A stretch of DNA of 64,000 bases, from positions 1,315,074-1,379,073 of the forward strand of contig NW_022985550.1 in NCBI RefSeq assembly GCF_010093815.1, written 5' to 3'. Position 1 is the stretch's first letter. Each line of letters begins with the position of its first letter. Below the pieces are notes generated by a model, which searched no databases, was not told the origin of the DNA, and saw nothing but the letters and a program-made list of their open reading frames with translations. The stretch is from Pseudovirgaria hyperparasitica (taxonomy: Eukaryota > Ascomycota > Dothideomycetes > Acrospermales > Acrospermaceae). Below, piece by piece: positions 10,375 to 20,878 of the stretch. A program made the translations under genes and the position numbers.

Positions 10375-11716
10375 ATGCCGACTCTACGCGCATTTCAGCT
10401 GCCGTCCAAACGTCTCATCCTTTCTTATGTGCTCGACTGGATCGTTATCATGTGAGTTGCTGTCGCTGCCACAAGGCTGATCTCAGGATCCACTACACAG
10501 CGTGCTAACGTCAATCACAGAGCTATTGCTGGTGTCGGTGGTGGCTTCAATAGAATCGGGCCGTATAGAAGGCCATTCTCCCTGGTCGACCTCAATATCT
10601 CATATCCTTACACGGAGAACGATCAGGTCTCCTGGTGGGTCGTCCTGATAGTCGCACTGATCGGACCCGGTGTCATCATCTTCCTGACCTGCCTCTTCTT
10701 CGTACCCGGACCGCGCGCCATCAGAACGCACCCGTGGTCACTGGTATGGCGACGCAAGTTCTGGGAGTGGAATACGGGCTGGATGGGCCTTGGCTTGAGT
10801 CTTGCGACCGCGTTCATGATCACAGAAGGTCTGAAGAATCTTTTCGGAAAGCCCAGACCTGATCTGCTGGCGCGATGCCAGCCCGATGTTGACAACATCG
10901 AGCAATATGTTGTTGGAGGTTATGGTCAGGACATCTCGCCAAAGTGGGTACGGGTTAGCGCAGCCATTTGCATGGGTCCGAATACCGATGAGATTACGGA
11001 TGGCTTCCGAAGCTTTCCAAGCGGCCATTCATCTTGTGAGTCCATCCCGACGTATCCCTGACTATGTCGATCAATCACTATAGACGTAATGTATTTGAAA
11101 CTGACTATCCACAGTTGCATGGGCTGGACTATTATACCTTACGCTCTTTGTCTGCTCAAAGTTTGCCATCTCTATTCCTTTCCTACCGCCCAGAGCATAC
11201 TCTACCGACTCAAAAGCTGTGGCTCTCGAAGCAAAGCGGCACGACCGTCTGCCATTACACGAAGATGACGAGACGTCTATCATCCCGATCCGCAACCAAG
11301 CAGCTGCGCCCCCCAATTATCTGCTTGTCTTGGCTCTAGTTCCGGTCGGGACTGCGGCGTATATCGCTTCGACGAGGTACTCTGATTACCGCCATCACGG
11401 GATCGATATCTTCGCTGGCTCACTCATTGGTATTGCCACTGCATGGTTCTCGTTCCGCTGGTACCATCTGCCCATTCAGCAAGGCGCAGGCTGGGCCTGG
11501 GGAGCGCGGAGTCGTGATCGGGCCTTTGGCATCGGCGTTGGTACAGGCAACTATGTGGGAACAGAGGGATGGGGTCCTGCAAAGTCGAGCCAGCTTCGTG
11601 ACGAAGAATCAGGGCGCAATGGAATCTTGGGACCTGGTCTGGATGGGCAGCAGGCTGTCTCGAATGAAGCACCCAGTGCCGATAGCCTTGCGCGCAAGGC
11701 CAGCACTGATAGATGA
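10375..11716 (+). CDS. PAP2-type lipid phosphate phosphatase (DPP1/LPP-like)
   Basis: Three exons, 10375..10451, 10521..11035 and 11115..11716, give 397 residues. All three catalytic motifs of the PAP2 phosphatase superfamily are visible: motif 1 KNLFGKPRP at about residues 131-140, motif 2 PSGH at 192-195, and motif 3 STRYSDYRHHGID around residues 281-296, with the catalytic His near 292. About six hydrophobic helices surround them, and a soluble Gly/Ser-rich tail follows. Members dephosphorylate diacylglycerol pyrophosphate, phosphatidate or lysophosphatidate in ER, Golgi or vacuolar membranes. The second intron splits just after the PSGHSS motif, and the phase-corrected join to FAWAGLLYLTLF confirms it. 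Yeast DPP1 and LPP1 are the closest named relatives I can point to. Confidence 0.9.
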
Positions 11717-11986
11717 GGCATGTGGTAGACTAATCTTTCCTTTCGTTTTTCATCATTGCACACCCCGTTTCTTAGCGTAATTGATAATGCAATAATGGTA
11801 GCAGTTTCGCACTCGCTCTATCGCAGCATTTTGATCTATATTTCAAGCTCCATTACACTGCCTGCCTATCTACCCGCCTACAACTCCATCCACATCCTCC
11901 TCCCCATTCTCCATGCTTCTCCTTTGACAGAGTCCACCTCTACAGCCCCCATCTCACCAGTCCACCTTTCCCCCAAATCCAAAGTC

Positions 11987-12623
11987 TCACAAAAGCGCCG
12001 CAGCACCAGCAACCAAAGCCGCAGCCGCCAAACCACCCATGGCAGTCGGCACAGCAGCCGCACCCGTCGCCCCAGTAGTCGCCGCCGAAGAAGACGAAGA
12101 CGACGACGACGAAGAAGAGGTAGTCGGCTCCGATCCCGCACCCGTCGTCGGCGCAGCCGTAGTCGCCACCGAGCTGTGCGGCGCCGAGCTGTGTGGCCCA
12201 GTGCTCGCTGCTGGCGGCGGCGCGGACGAGTGCGCGGCCGAGCTGGGTGCCGGGGCAGAGGACGGCTTGTCGTCCGCGATGGGGTGGCCGGCGTCGGCGC
12301 AGGCGCCGCGCACGGCGGACAGGGTGCGCTGTTCGTCTTCGTCGCTGCAGGCGGCCTGCACGCAGGGAAGGAATTTGGGGATCAGGTCGGGCTTGTCGCA
12401 GTGGCAGCCGAAGTTTGAGAGGCCGACGCAGCCGTCCATGGCGACGGTGGTGGCGAGGCAGCCGCTCTGTTGGTCGGATGGTGTTAGATTGGTGGTGGGA
12501 TAAGGGGGGGGAAAGGGGGAGGGGGTGAGGGTGAGGACGTACAGCGCATGATGGGATGTCCGGGAAGCTCTGCGAGGAGCCGAGGGATGCCAGGGCGGCG
12601 AGGGCGAGGATTGAGGTCTTCAT
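11987..12623 (-). CDS. CFEM-domain, predicted GPI-anchored surface protein
   Basis: Two exons (12543..12623 and 11987..12466 on the minus strand) give 186 residues. A signal peptide covers about residues 1-18. The CFEM domain follows, and after splicing it has all eight cysteines (PSCASGC, DGC, GCHC, PC, AC and GAC). A long Ser/Thr/Ala/Pro-rich stalk, including a run of about 12 serines, leads to a hydrophobic C-terminus ([16 protein letters not shown]) typical of a GPI-anchor signal. CFEM proteins act at the fungal cell wall or plasma membrane, some in haem/iron uptake and some in host interaction. The axial Asp found in haem-binding members is not clear here. The 76-bp intron is in phase 0. 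Confidence 0.88.
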
Positions 12624-12681
12624 TGTGAAGGTATTGGGTTTTTGGAGGGTGTGAGTGGGTGTGAGTGGGTGGTGGTGTTGG

Positions 12682-12750
12682 TTGGATGGATGAATGGATG
12701 GATGGATGGATGGATGGATGGATGGATGGATGGATGGATGGATGGATGGA
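12682..12750. repeat. (GGAT)n microsatellite in CFEM gene leader
   Basis: About 17 near-perfect copies of the tetranucleotide GGAT, with one GAAT variant and one TAGAT end. It lies 60-130 bp upstream of the CFEM start codon, so it is probably in the 5' UTR or core promoter, where length changes could affect expression. Confidence 0.9.
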
Positions 12751-12830
12751 TAGATGCTGTCGAAGGCGGTCGAGATGAGAGATGATGGATGGCGAATGAA
12801 TGACAAAACAGCACAGCAGACATCAACTCT

Positions 12831-12838
12831 TTATATAT
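12831..12838 (-). promoter_or_regulatory. Possible TATA box of the CFEM gene
   Basis: Read on the minus strand this is TATATAA followed by AG, about 210 bp upstream of the CFEM start and beyond the GGAT repeat. Position is plausible only if the leader is fairly long. Confidence 0.35.
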
Positions 12839-14412
12839 GTATAATATCCATCGATCTACACAAGCATACGCATGTCTAATTAGTATCCATGGCATCTACT
12901 AGACAAAGCCCTCGAATGACACGACCGCCTTTGCCTTCGCAAGCGCATCTATTTCGGGTGCATTTACTCGTGAATGCTGCACACCCACTGGCAAGCAGGT
13001 AGCAAGCAAGTACCCGAGCTTCGCTCGTGGAGAAACACGAGCGCGCGACTCTGTTCTTGGCAGGACATATACGAACGACGACAAGATGTGGTCTGAGGCT
13101 AATTTCGTTTTTGATGGTTCTAATTAGTATGGGGATGGGGGGATCCGAGCGCGAGGCGAAGACATGGATGACAGTCTTGGGTATGAGGTTTGGATGCGTA
13201 ATAGACTGTGTATGCAGACAAGGTGTGTATGTCTATGTGTGATTATGCTACTTGGTGTAATTATGCGATGATTGGAATGAGAAATGCTTGATTACATACT
13301 AATTATCTCTGTGTGTAGGAATCTGATCTAGTAAGGCTGCATATGTACGGAATCAGGGTCTCTCAACATCACAAACCACGCATGCGATCATTAGGTTACG
13401 TATGTGATAATAATAGAGCATCCCATCCATCCATTACACGAACCGTCCTCTATTCACCGCACACCACCGATATAGCTCTTGAAACACATAGCGCAGTCGA
13501 TGACACGTAGAACAGCAGCGACCCTTCCATTGTATATGACGCGGTCAAACAACTCTTCTGCGGATACGATACGATGGCGATCCGACACCATGAATGGATG
13601 GACGATGCAAAACACCAAAGACAGACACTGATGACGTGACCTGCCGACTGAATACCTGCTTCCACTCTCTCCTCCCTCTCAATCCGCTTCTCTCTCTCTA
13701 CACTCGTCCCTCGTAGGATTTTGCTTGGCTGTCGCACCTACAAGTCTACTACGACCAGCGGGAAACGAGCTATGATCGTACTCGTGTTCGGCCAACCACG
13801 GCTGCACTGCAGAATACTACTACCTCTGCAAACGCACCGCCTCGCAAGAGAACGCGTGCGTACGTATTAAGGCATGCACGTACGCGTACACATCTTGAGA
13901 ACCTAGATAACCAGCAGTAACCCACCCACCATCGTATTACCCCGGACCCGGAATGCCCCAAAACAACAGCAACAAGAACAACAACAACAACGACAACGCA
14001 GCCTCCTAGGACAGCGAGAAAGGGGACGTTTCGGAATGCCGGACTCCACAGCCGTCAATACGACGCGGCATTCCGATTCGTGTGGGCTCGGGCAAGCCTT
14101 GCTTGCGGTGCGGTGCGGGTGGAGCATGGAAATGTCACTGCTGGTGGCCGGCCAGTGACATTTCTTGGTCGCGGCCCGGATGGATGGGATGCGCAGCCGG
14201 ACCTCCTGGATGGTGGAGGGGGGGCTGTGCTGTGGCTTTTAATATATAGAGCTGGTGTCTGCATTAGGCTAAGCGGCCAAAGCACCAGCCTGCCTGCGTG
14301 TGTGCACGCGTCGACGTTGACGTCGATGTCGTCGTGAGTCGTCCGTCCATCGCGCACCTATTACCCATATAATTACCTCCCTTTCTTCTACTCCCATCAT
14401 CTTTCATACAAC

Positions 14413-15806
14413 ATGGCGCTACGCATCGGACAAGTCCTCCGAGGCGCCGCAGGTAAGTACGAGCTCGTAGAGGCGCTGAAGGGGTGCAGCGTCTTCAAGG
14501 CACGCGTGCTATCATCCAGAACCCCTTCATCTGGAGGAGAATGGTAAATAATGTTGCTCTCGTCTTCTTCCTGCCTTCTTCCTTCCTTCTTCTCTGTCTC
14601 CTTCTCCTCCGAAAGCCACTCCTTCAAGCCATAGGCAGACAAAAGGCCAACCAAAGCATGCGCTTATCATAACGCTTTTTCGAGGGCCATGATCAAAACC
14701 GCCACGTCCGATGACGAGAAAATGGTTCTGAGGCGCGAATACCGCAATTACGGGATCCGCGATATCGCGTCGTGTGCGTATATCCGACGGCTGCGTGATG
14801 TCGTTGCCGTGCCGGCGGCGGTGGATGGGGAGGAAGAGGAAGAAGGGGGAGGAAAAGGAGGAGAGGGGGAAGAGATGATGAATACACACGACCCAGACGG
14901 TCTGGTGTTTGAGTGGATGGATACAGACCTGCGGTGCGTCCCAGCCAGTCGGTTCCGAGGCGATGCGAGGCTGCCAAAGGGGGTGTCGCGAGCGGTCCTG
15001 TCGGCGCTGGACGTGTTTCGGACGTTGGGACTTGTCCATACGGGTAATGATTTTGTTCGAGGATTGATTTATGCCGTGCCAATGCTAAAGGATGTAAGAT
15101 GTGAGTGTCAACAACGTGTTTGTGTCCGACCTCGATGGCGCGTCGCCGGTTGCCAAGCTGGGTGATTTGGGGAATTGTACGTGTTTTTTTTCTGTGTTAT
15201 AATCCTCGTCCTCGTCCTCCTATCCACCAGCACTCACGTCCACAGTGATAGTCCAAGGCTCCACAACCCAACGAGGCCAAAGCCTGCCCTGCCGCGCACC
15301 AGAAGTCTGGCAAGGCCTAGGCTGTCGACATTCCTCAGATATATGGTCCCTTGGAGTCACGGTTCGTGCCCCCGCTACACTCCAGGCCACCGTTCCGTCC
15401 GGTCGGGCGCTAACCTAGAAGCAAGTTGGCACGTCGTCTATCACCGCACGCGCACTTCGGAGCCAGCGACAAGATCATCGAGGGCCACACCGAGGCATGG
15501 TGCATCGCGAAGATAATCCGTCGCTGTGGCCCGATACCCGACCCACCTGCCGACCAACACAACTACTACCAGCCCTACAGGGAGGAGTTTGCGCTGGCAG
15601 AGCAGCTTGCAGTCATGGATAATCCGCATGATGGCACGAGGCTGATCAAGGGAGGCACGCTGCGTGAGGAGTTGCTGCGGCTTGCGGAGCCCCCGGTGTC
15701 GGAGGAGCTGGTGGATTTTATTGAGGCGCTGCTGGTTGTGGATCATGGGGGGAGACCTGTTGCGTCGGAGGCGCTTCGGCATGCTTATCTGCGGTCTTCT
15801 ACGTGA
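14413..15806 (+). CDS. Protein kinase-like protein with HTD and DLG motifs
   Basis: Five exons, 14413..14543, 14685..15043, 15099..15176, 15246..15361 and 15426..15806, give 354 residues. The order of kinase elements is clear: MALRIGQVLRG start, ATP-binding Lys at residue 48 (WAMIKTAT), hinge VFEWMDTDL, catalytic loop VHTDVSVNNVFVSD (HTD at 162-164 in place of HRD), GDLGN in place of DFG (Asp 186), then CRAPEVW, SDIWSLGVT and the C-lobe GHTEAWCIAK. I associate this with a recurrent Dothideomycete family of kinase-like proteins. The metal- and base-residue positions are kept, so activity is possible. A Glu/Gly-rich insert sits in the N-lobe. Intron 1 (141 bp) and the unusual GTTCGT donor of intron 4 are supported by exact frame restoration. 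Confidence 0.83.
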
Positions 15807-16112
15807 GGAAGATCCTGGCTCGTTCTAGGGGGTGTTGACACGGCGAGAGGAGCGGTGTAAGAGTGCACTCATCTTCCATTGCCAAACGAAGTGTCCAAGT
15901 TGGGGCAGAAATCTCTCCTCTTCTGTACTGTAATATGAAGTCTCCAATGTATACTACATAAATACCGCGGTTACAGTGTACTATCCGTCAAGTGACAGCC
16001 GTCCCAACCGCATATCAGCCAGGGCAGACAGACAGACAGCCAGACAAGGAACAAACGCGTAAAAGAGGGCGAGAGTAGGGCACCGAACCAAACAAAGAAA
16101 AAGGCCCTGTAG

Positions 16113-16295
16113 TTGCGTACCTCTCCTATCTAAACTACCCCTTGTATATGGGAAAGTTAGTTAAGTAAGGTTTATTAGTAGCGAGTAAGACGAGGAACCT
16201 TTGTACTTGCGTAGCTCTAATCTTAAGACTGCCCTTTATTTGTAGAAAAGGTAGACAAGTCATATTATATTACTTTTATAGCAGGCAAGAAGGGA
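16113..16295. repeat. Degenerate direct duplication, about 94-bp period
   Basis: Two adjacent segments, starting at 16113 and 16207, both begin TTGCGTA[C/G]CTCT and stay alignable for about 85 bp, with the same succession of blocks (ACT-CCCTT, GAAAG/GAAAA, AAGT, TTA, TAGC, AAGA). They look like an old tandem duplication. The origin is unknown. Confidence 0.5.
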
Positions 16296-16509
16296 TATAA
16301 GCTTACCTACCTCCTACCTGTGTTGAACTTGCTCTTTGATTGTAAGGTGACAAAATATCCTATTGCAACGTCCACTCCCTCCTTAGGAATCGTATACTAA
16401 TGATAACGGAGCTATAGTCATTCAAAAACCGTCACTTCTGCAAGGCATGAAACTATCTTAGCATAAAGTAAAGTCACTCTTCACACCCTCGACTATATCC
16501 CTTTCCACA

Positions 16510-16557
16510 ATACATACATACATACATACATACATACATACATACATACATACATAC
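16510..16557. repeat. (CATA)n microsatellite
   Basis: About 12 uninterrupted copies of the tetranucleotide CATA. Confidence 0.95.
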
Positions 16558-16740
16558 CCGTGAAAACACTGGTTATGGCTTGTGCCGAAATGCTCGATTA
16601 TCTGGAGATACCGAGTCAGTAATTAGTTGTTATGAATTTTGACTAATACATATGAATTTTCTGCGTCCCGATTGGTCAGCTATGTTTCATTTTTTTCTTT
16701 CTGAAAGGTACTCATGGTTCTTTTAGAGCAACTAGGGGCT

Positions 16741-16830
16741 TAAGTAGGAGAGTAAGTAGAAGAGTAAGTAGAAGAGTAAGTAGAAGAGTAAGTAGAAGAG
16801 TAATAGGAGAGTAAGTAGGAGAGTAAGTAA
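16741..16830. repeat. 12-bp minisatellite (GAGTAAGTAGAA)
   Basis: About seven copies of a 12-bp unit reading GAGTAAGTAGAA with GGA variants at both ends. Each copy contains GTAAGT, which equals a perfect splice donor, but no coding sequence is nearby. Confidence 0.88.
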
Positions 16831-17135
16831 GATAACAACCAACCAACCAACCAATTAATTCTCTTATCCCCCTCTTCTCCCTCCTTTCCAAAAGCTCCAT
16901 ACATCTAGCTATATAAACACAACACCTCACTTCAAAACGTTATATCTGCGACATTAACAACGGGCACGACAACTAATGATAGCACTATAGCATTCTACTA
17001 ATAGCTTATCTATACACGAGATACATAGTCTATATGCTACCAAAGTACTAGATATCGAACTTACCTACTTAACATAGTAATATTCATTCTATATTATAAT
17101 CTACTATATAAGATTATTGGAGCTTGGAACTATGT

Positions 17136-17137
<2 letters not shown>

Positions 17138-17191
<54 letters not shown>

Positions 17192-17200
17192 TTCTCTCTT
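17138..17200. repeat. (CT)n microsatellite
   Basis: A CT dinucleotide tract of about 62 bp, grading into TTTCTC near its end. Confidence 0.93.
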
Positions 17201-17543
17201 TACATAGTATATATACATGGATAAGCTTTACTACCTAAGAACGACCAAGAACGATCAAGAACAACCAAGAACAAGCACTACCTCTCCTACCTCCTATCCC
17301 ATTCTTACTCCCTTGAAAGATGAACAGAGTGTAGTATTTAAGACTAGTATACTAGTAAGTTTAATCCGTTGTTACGTACTTACTTTGATTGACTATGTTA
17401 TATGTTATATGGAGTTTGGATGGATAGATGGATAGGGTTAGGTCATGTCAAGGACTGATTGATTGATTGATTATCGGTGTTTGAAAACAGTGGTGTATTG
17501 TCTAATAGGTTAAGAGCGGGGAGATGTGTTTGTTGTTAGAGGA

Positions 17544-17563
17544 GGGGGGGGGGGGGGGGGGGG
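17544..17563. repeat. Poly-G tract
   Basis: A run of about 20 G residues. Its exact length may be unreliable in an assembly. Confidence 0.85.
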
Positions 17564-18005
17564 TTGTCGACGACACTACTATTTCGGTGATTGATTTAAT
17601 TATCTCTTCTTCTCCTCTACTATCCTCGTCTTTCCTCTCCTCTTCTCTCCTCTATTTCTAGTCTCGTTGTTGGACTGCTAGGATGGGATTGGGGTATATA
17701 TATATATATACTGATTACTGGACTGGTTAGTGGACTGGCTGAGAGTCGAGGTGTTTGACTTGGTTGGTTGATATACAGGCGAAGGAATGGGGAGAGGGAC
17801 GGATTGTGTTATGTGATATGGATGCTGGAGATGTCGATGGTAGAAGACTTATATTCCGTGCATGACGCGGAGATCGGTGTAAGTTCGAAAGCAGATATGA
17901 ATTCTATAATACTACAATCTACGCAGTATCTCATCCATCCCATCCCATCCCATCCAAACCCCAAGGCAAAAAACCACCCAATCATTGGCAATCTCCATCC
18001 CAATC

Positions 18006-18714
18006 CTAAGCCACAACCCTAACCAGCCCCTCCCCCTCCAAATACGCCACAATCCTCCGCACACTCTCCTCGACACTCTCCTCGGCACTCCGAATATGTA
18101 TCTCCGCACTCTCCGGCTCCTCATACGGCGCACTCACGCCCGTAAACTCCATGATCACGCCCTCGCGCGCCTTCTTATACAAGCCCTTCGGATCGCGCTT
18201 CTCCGCCTCCTCAACACTGATATCAACCCACACCTCCACAAACCTCAGCGGCTGCCCCTTCTCCTCCTCTTTCCCATCACCACTCGTCACAGCCTCATGC
18301 AGCGCCCTCGCCGCCTCCCGATCCCGGCGATACGGACTAATAAAGCTCGTAATGGCCACGGTGCAGGAATCCGCAAACAAGCGCGCGACCTCGGCAATCC
18401 GGCGGATGTTCTCGTTGCGGTCGGCCTCGGAGAAGCCAAGGTCGCGGTTGAGGCCGAAGCGGATGTTGTCGCCGTCGAGGCGGTAGGCGGCCATGTGGTA
18501 GTGGCGCAGCAGGTGTTGCTCGAGGGCGGTGGCGATGGTGGATTTCCCGGAGGCGGACAGGCCGGTGAACCAGATTGTGAAGCCGGGCTGGTTGCGTAGG
18601 GTTGAGCGTTCGGAGTGGGAGAGGGAGGGGTGCCATGTTATGTTGCTGTGAATTGGGGGGTTAAGATTGATTTTTCGAGGGGTTGTTTTTGGGTGGTGAG
18701 ACTTACGTTGCCAT
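18006..18714 (-). CDS. MET14: Adenylyl-sulfate kinase (APS kinase)
   Basis: Phosphorylates adenosine 5'-phosphosulfate to PAPS, the second step of sulfate assimilation. Two exons, an 8-nt first coding exon (18707..18714) and 18006..18645, give 215 residues, the normal length for a fungal APS kinase. The start [11 protein letters not shown] is characteristic. The P-loop GLSASGKST is at residues 31-39, followed by [21 protein letters not shown], the IRRIAEVA helix, and [10 protein letters not shown]. The C-terminal lid KARxGxIxxFTGxSAPYE ([20 protein letters not shown]) is intact. A short Lys/Glu-rich insert is present after the ALHEAVTSG helix. The 61-bp intron falls in the third codon with a clean GTAAGT donor. 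It lies next to the long gene-poor region. Confidence 0.95.
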
Positions 18715-19294
18715 CTTGGTGTACGTGAGGCGTCGGTCTCGCGGTTTGATGGAGGAGTATTGGATGAGTTCGAGATTAATTGGTGGTCTAGTAGCAAGAA
18801 GTCGTTGGAGAGATTCAAGTTGGACGTTGAAACACAATATTCGTTGAAGAGGAAACTCTGCTAGCTCTCCCACCACGAGGAGGAGGAGGAGGGGGACCTA
18901 TGACGTGATCGGCCGCGGCGCGGGTAGAGCCGCGGAGGGGCAGTCACGCTATCCAGTTTAGGGAGTTTATTTATACATACCCACATCGCGCGCGCACATG
19001 GGATGCTCGTGTCACGGAGCACACGTGACCATGTTGATATCCCATGGATCGTGGATCCGTGACGGGTCTCTTCTGTAGTCGCTGTTAACATCAAAGTCCT
19101 TGGTCAGGTGGTGCCCGACTTTGAGTCTGGACTGCTGCGCACCCAATTATGCTGTGTGCATCGTTAGTCGTATCGTATCGTTTCCCAGACATCCGTACGC
19201 GCGTCATGGCATATCAGTCAGCGACACGGCGGAGTATTATTAACGCTGGACTCGGGATTCCGTGTTTGCCCTCAGCATACCCACTCACACCTGT

Positions 19295-19300
19295 ACACAC

Positions 19301-19336
<36 letters not shown>
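19295..19336. repeat. (AC)n microsatellite
   Basis: A CA/AC dinucleotide tract of about 40 bp with a single G interruption. Confidence 0.92.
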
Positions 19337-19337
<1 letters not shown>

Positions 19338-19982
19338 GATACGGCCCCCAAGCAGCGAAGACGCGAAGAAGAACAGTGCAGCTGCATAGAAGACGGGATT
19401 GCAGCATGGAACAGTTTAGGATGCATGGGTTGCCTGGATGGCGGATGCAGCCACAGCTGTAGTTAGCCAAGTTGGAGGGTACAGTGCGTACTATTAGCAC
19501 ACATGGTTTGCTCGCGTAACAGCCGGGGTATAGCCATACACGTATAGATGGTGGTATAAGTGGGTGGGTGGGTATAGGTGCACGTCGTATGTGTGTGTTT
19601 GGAGGTTGTTGGAGGGGTGTGCACACCGGCAGAATAATTAGACGACAGCAATTCGGAATTCCCATAGATCATCAGGCCCGGAGCGGCTCGTTCGATCGCG
19701 CACACCACAGACCGGTCAGGAATGGATCGCACGATGGGTTTGTTGGTTTGGAGGAGGCAGAGAGCGGCTTTGCGGGTGTGGTGGTGGTAATGGTGGTGGT
19801 GGTGGGGATAATTATGCCAGGTGCAGGGTTTGCAGATATGCAGACAGGTAGGTAGCATTGGTTGGCATAGGCAAGCAAGCAGGCAGCAAACCGGGCCAAG
19901 AATAGCATCTTGCGCAGCAGTAGTAGTAGCACAGCGCGTCGAAGCTCGTAACGAATGCCTCTATCGGTGTGGTGACTGTCAC

Positions 19983-19983
19983 T

Positions 19984-20039
<56 letters not shown>

Positions 20040-20040
20040 T
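19983..20040. repeat. (TAG)n microsatellite
   Basis: About 19 uninterrupted copies of the trinucleotide TAG. Confidence 0.95.
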
Positions 20041-20815
20041 TGCTGCAACAGTAATTAGTAGCAGAGCGATAGACGATGAAATGTGGGGATGGAGAAGAGG
20101 CAAGTAGGCAGGAAGGAGTCAGTCGGGCAGACTGTTCAGCCGCAGATTTCACATTTAGAGTTTGGGGGGGGGGAAGGGAGAACTAAGCAGGCAGGGTAAG
20201 TCAGTAAAGTATAGCGAGCTGTTGCGCTTGCGGACCAGCGGGCGGAGGAAGTTTGACGCGCACGAAAAGTAGAGGATGGAATGGATGGATACGCGGACAA
20301 ACTCTGGTGGATGGATGGAGGGATGGAGGGGTAATTAGTAGTAGTCGGCCGAGCCGGTCAAGCGTATTTTGACCTTTGCTTACGGCCACGCACGCGCAAA
20401 TCACCTTTTTTATGCTGCTTGGCCTGGCTAACTAATTACCTGCCTGCCTGCCTGCCTGCCTGCCAGCCAGCTGCCCAGCTAAACTGCCCCCGTTTTACAA
20501 AACCCGGGGAGAGATGGAGGGGCAGACTGGGCGCCAGAAAGGGGGGGGAAAGGGCAAGCGACAGGGCAGCCCCGACAGCTGAGAACCGGGGGGAGGAGGA
20601 CAGCAAGGAGACAAAGAGAGAGACAAAGAGAGTGCGGGTCTCAGGACTACAAGTACAATCCCCAGGACTACAAGTACGCACCACCACACACCCACCCCCC
20701 AAAAAGTTCCCAAGTCTAAGCCACCCTGGCAGCCAAGCCGGACGCTATTCGCTACGGGACCGTGGCACTGGGCGCTGGGGCTGACGGTGACATGCGTCTC
20801 TGCCTGGCTGGGGTT

Positions 20816-20878
20816 CGTATGTATGTGTATGTATGTATGTGTATGTATGTGTGTGTATGTATGTGTGTGTATGTATGC
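20816..20878. repeat. (GTAT/GTGT)n imperfect microsatellite
   Basis: About 62 bp alternating GTAT and GTGT tetranucleotides. A purine-pyrimidine alternating tract of this kind can adopt Z-DNA; that is inference only. Confidence 0.85.

Larger units (their letters stand above)
12624..14412. other. Divergent intergenic region with simple repeats
   Basis: About 1.8 kb between the CFEM gene (minus) and the kinase-like gene (plus). It contains the GGAT repeat listed separately, several TAATTA motifs (near 12878, 13117, 13258, 13300 and 14369) and CAA-rich runs near 13960-14000. No coding gene is supported. Confidence 0.55.
15807..18005. other. Convergent AT-rich repeat-laden spacer
   Basis: About 2.2 kb between two convergent genes. 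It is AT-richer than its surroundings and carries four simple or tandem repeats plus a decayed direct duplication, listed separately. No coding frame is convincing. Confidence 0.6.

Noticed and set aside
11940-12806. A 288-codon minus-strand frame covering the CFEM gene
   Set aside because: Its translation is repeat-derived (Ile-His-Pro-Ser) and then follows the CFEM intron in the wrong frame. The two-exon CFEM model gives eight cysteines and a GPI signal.
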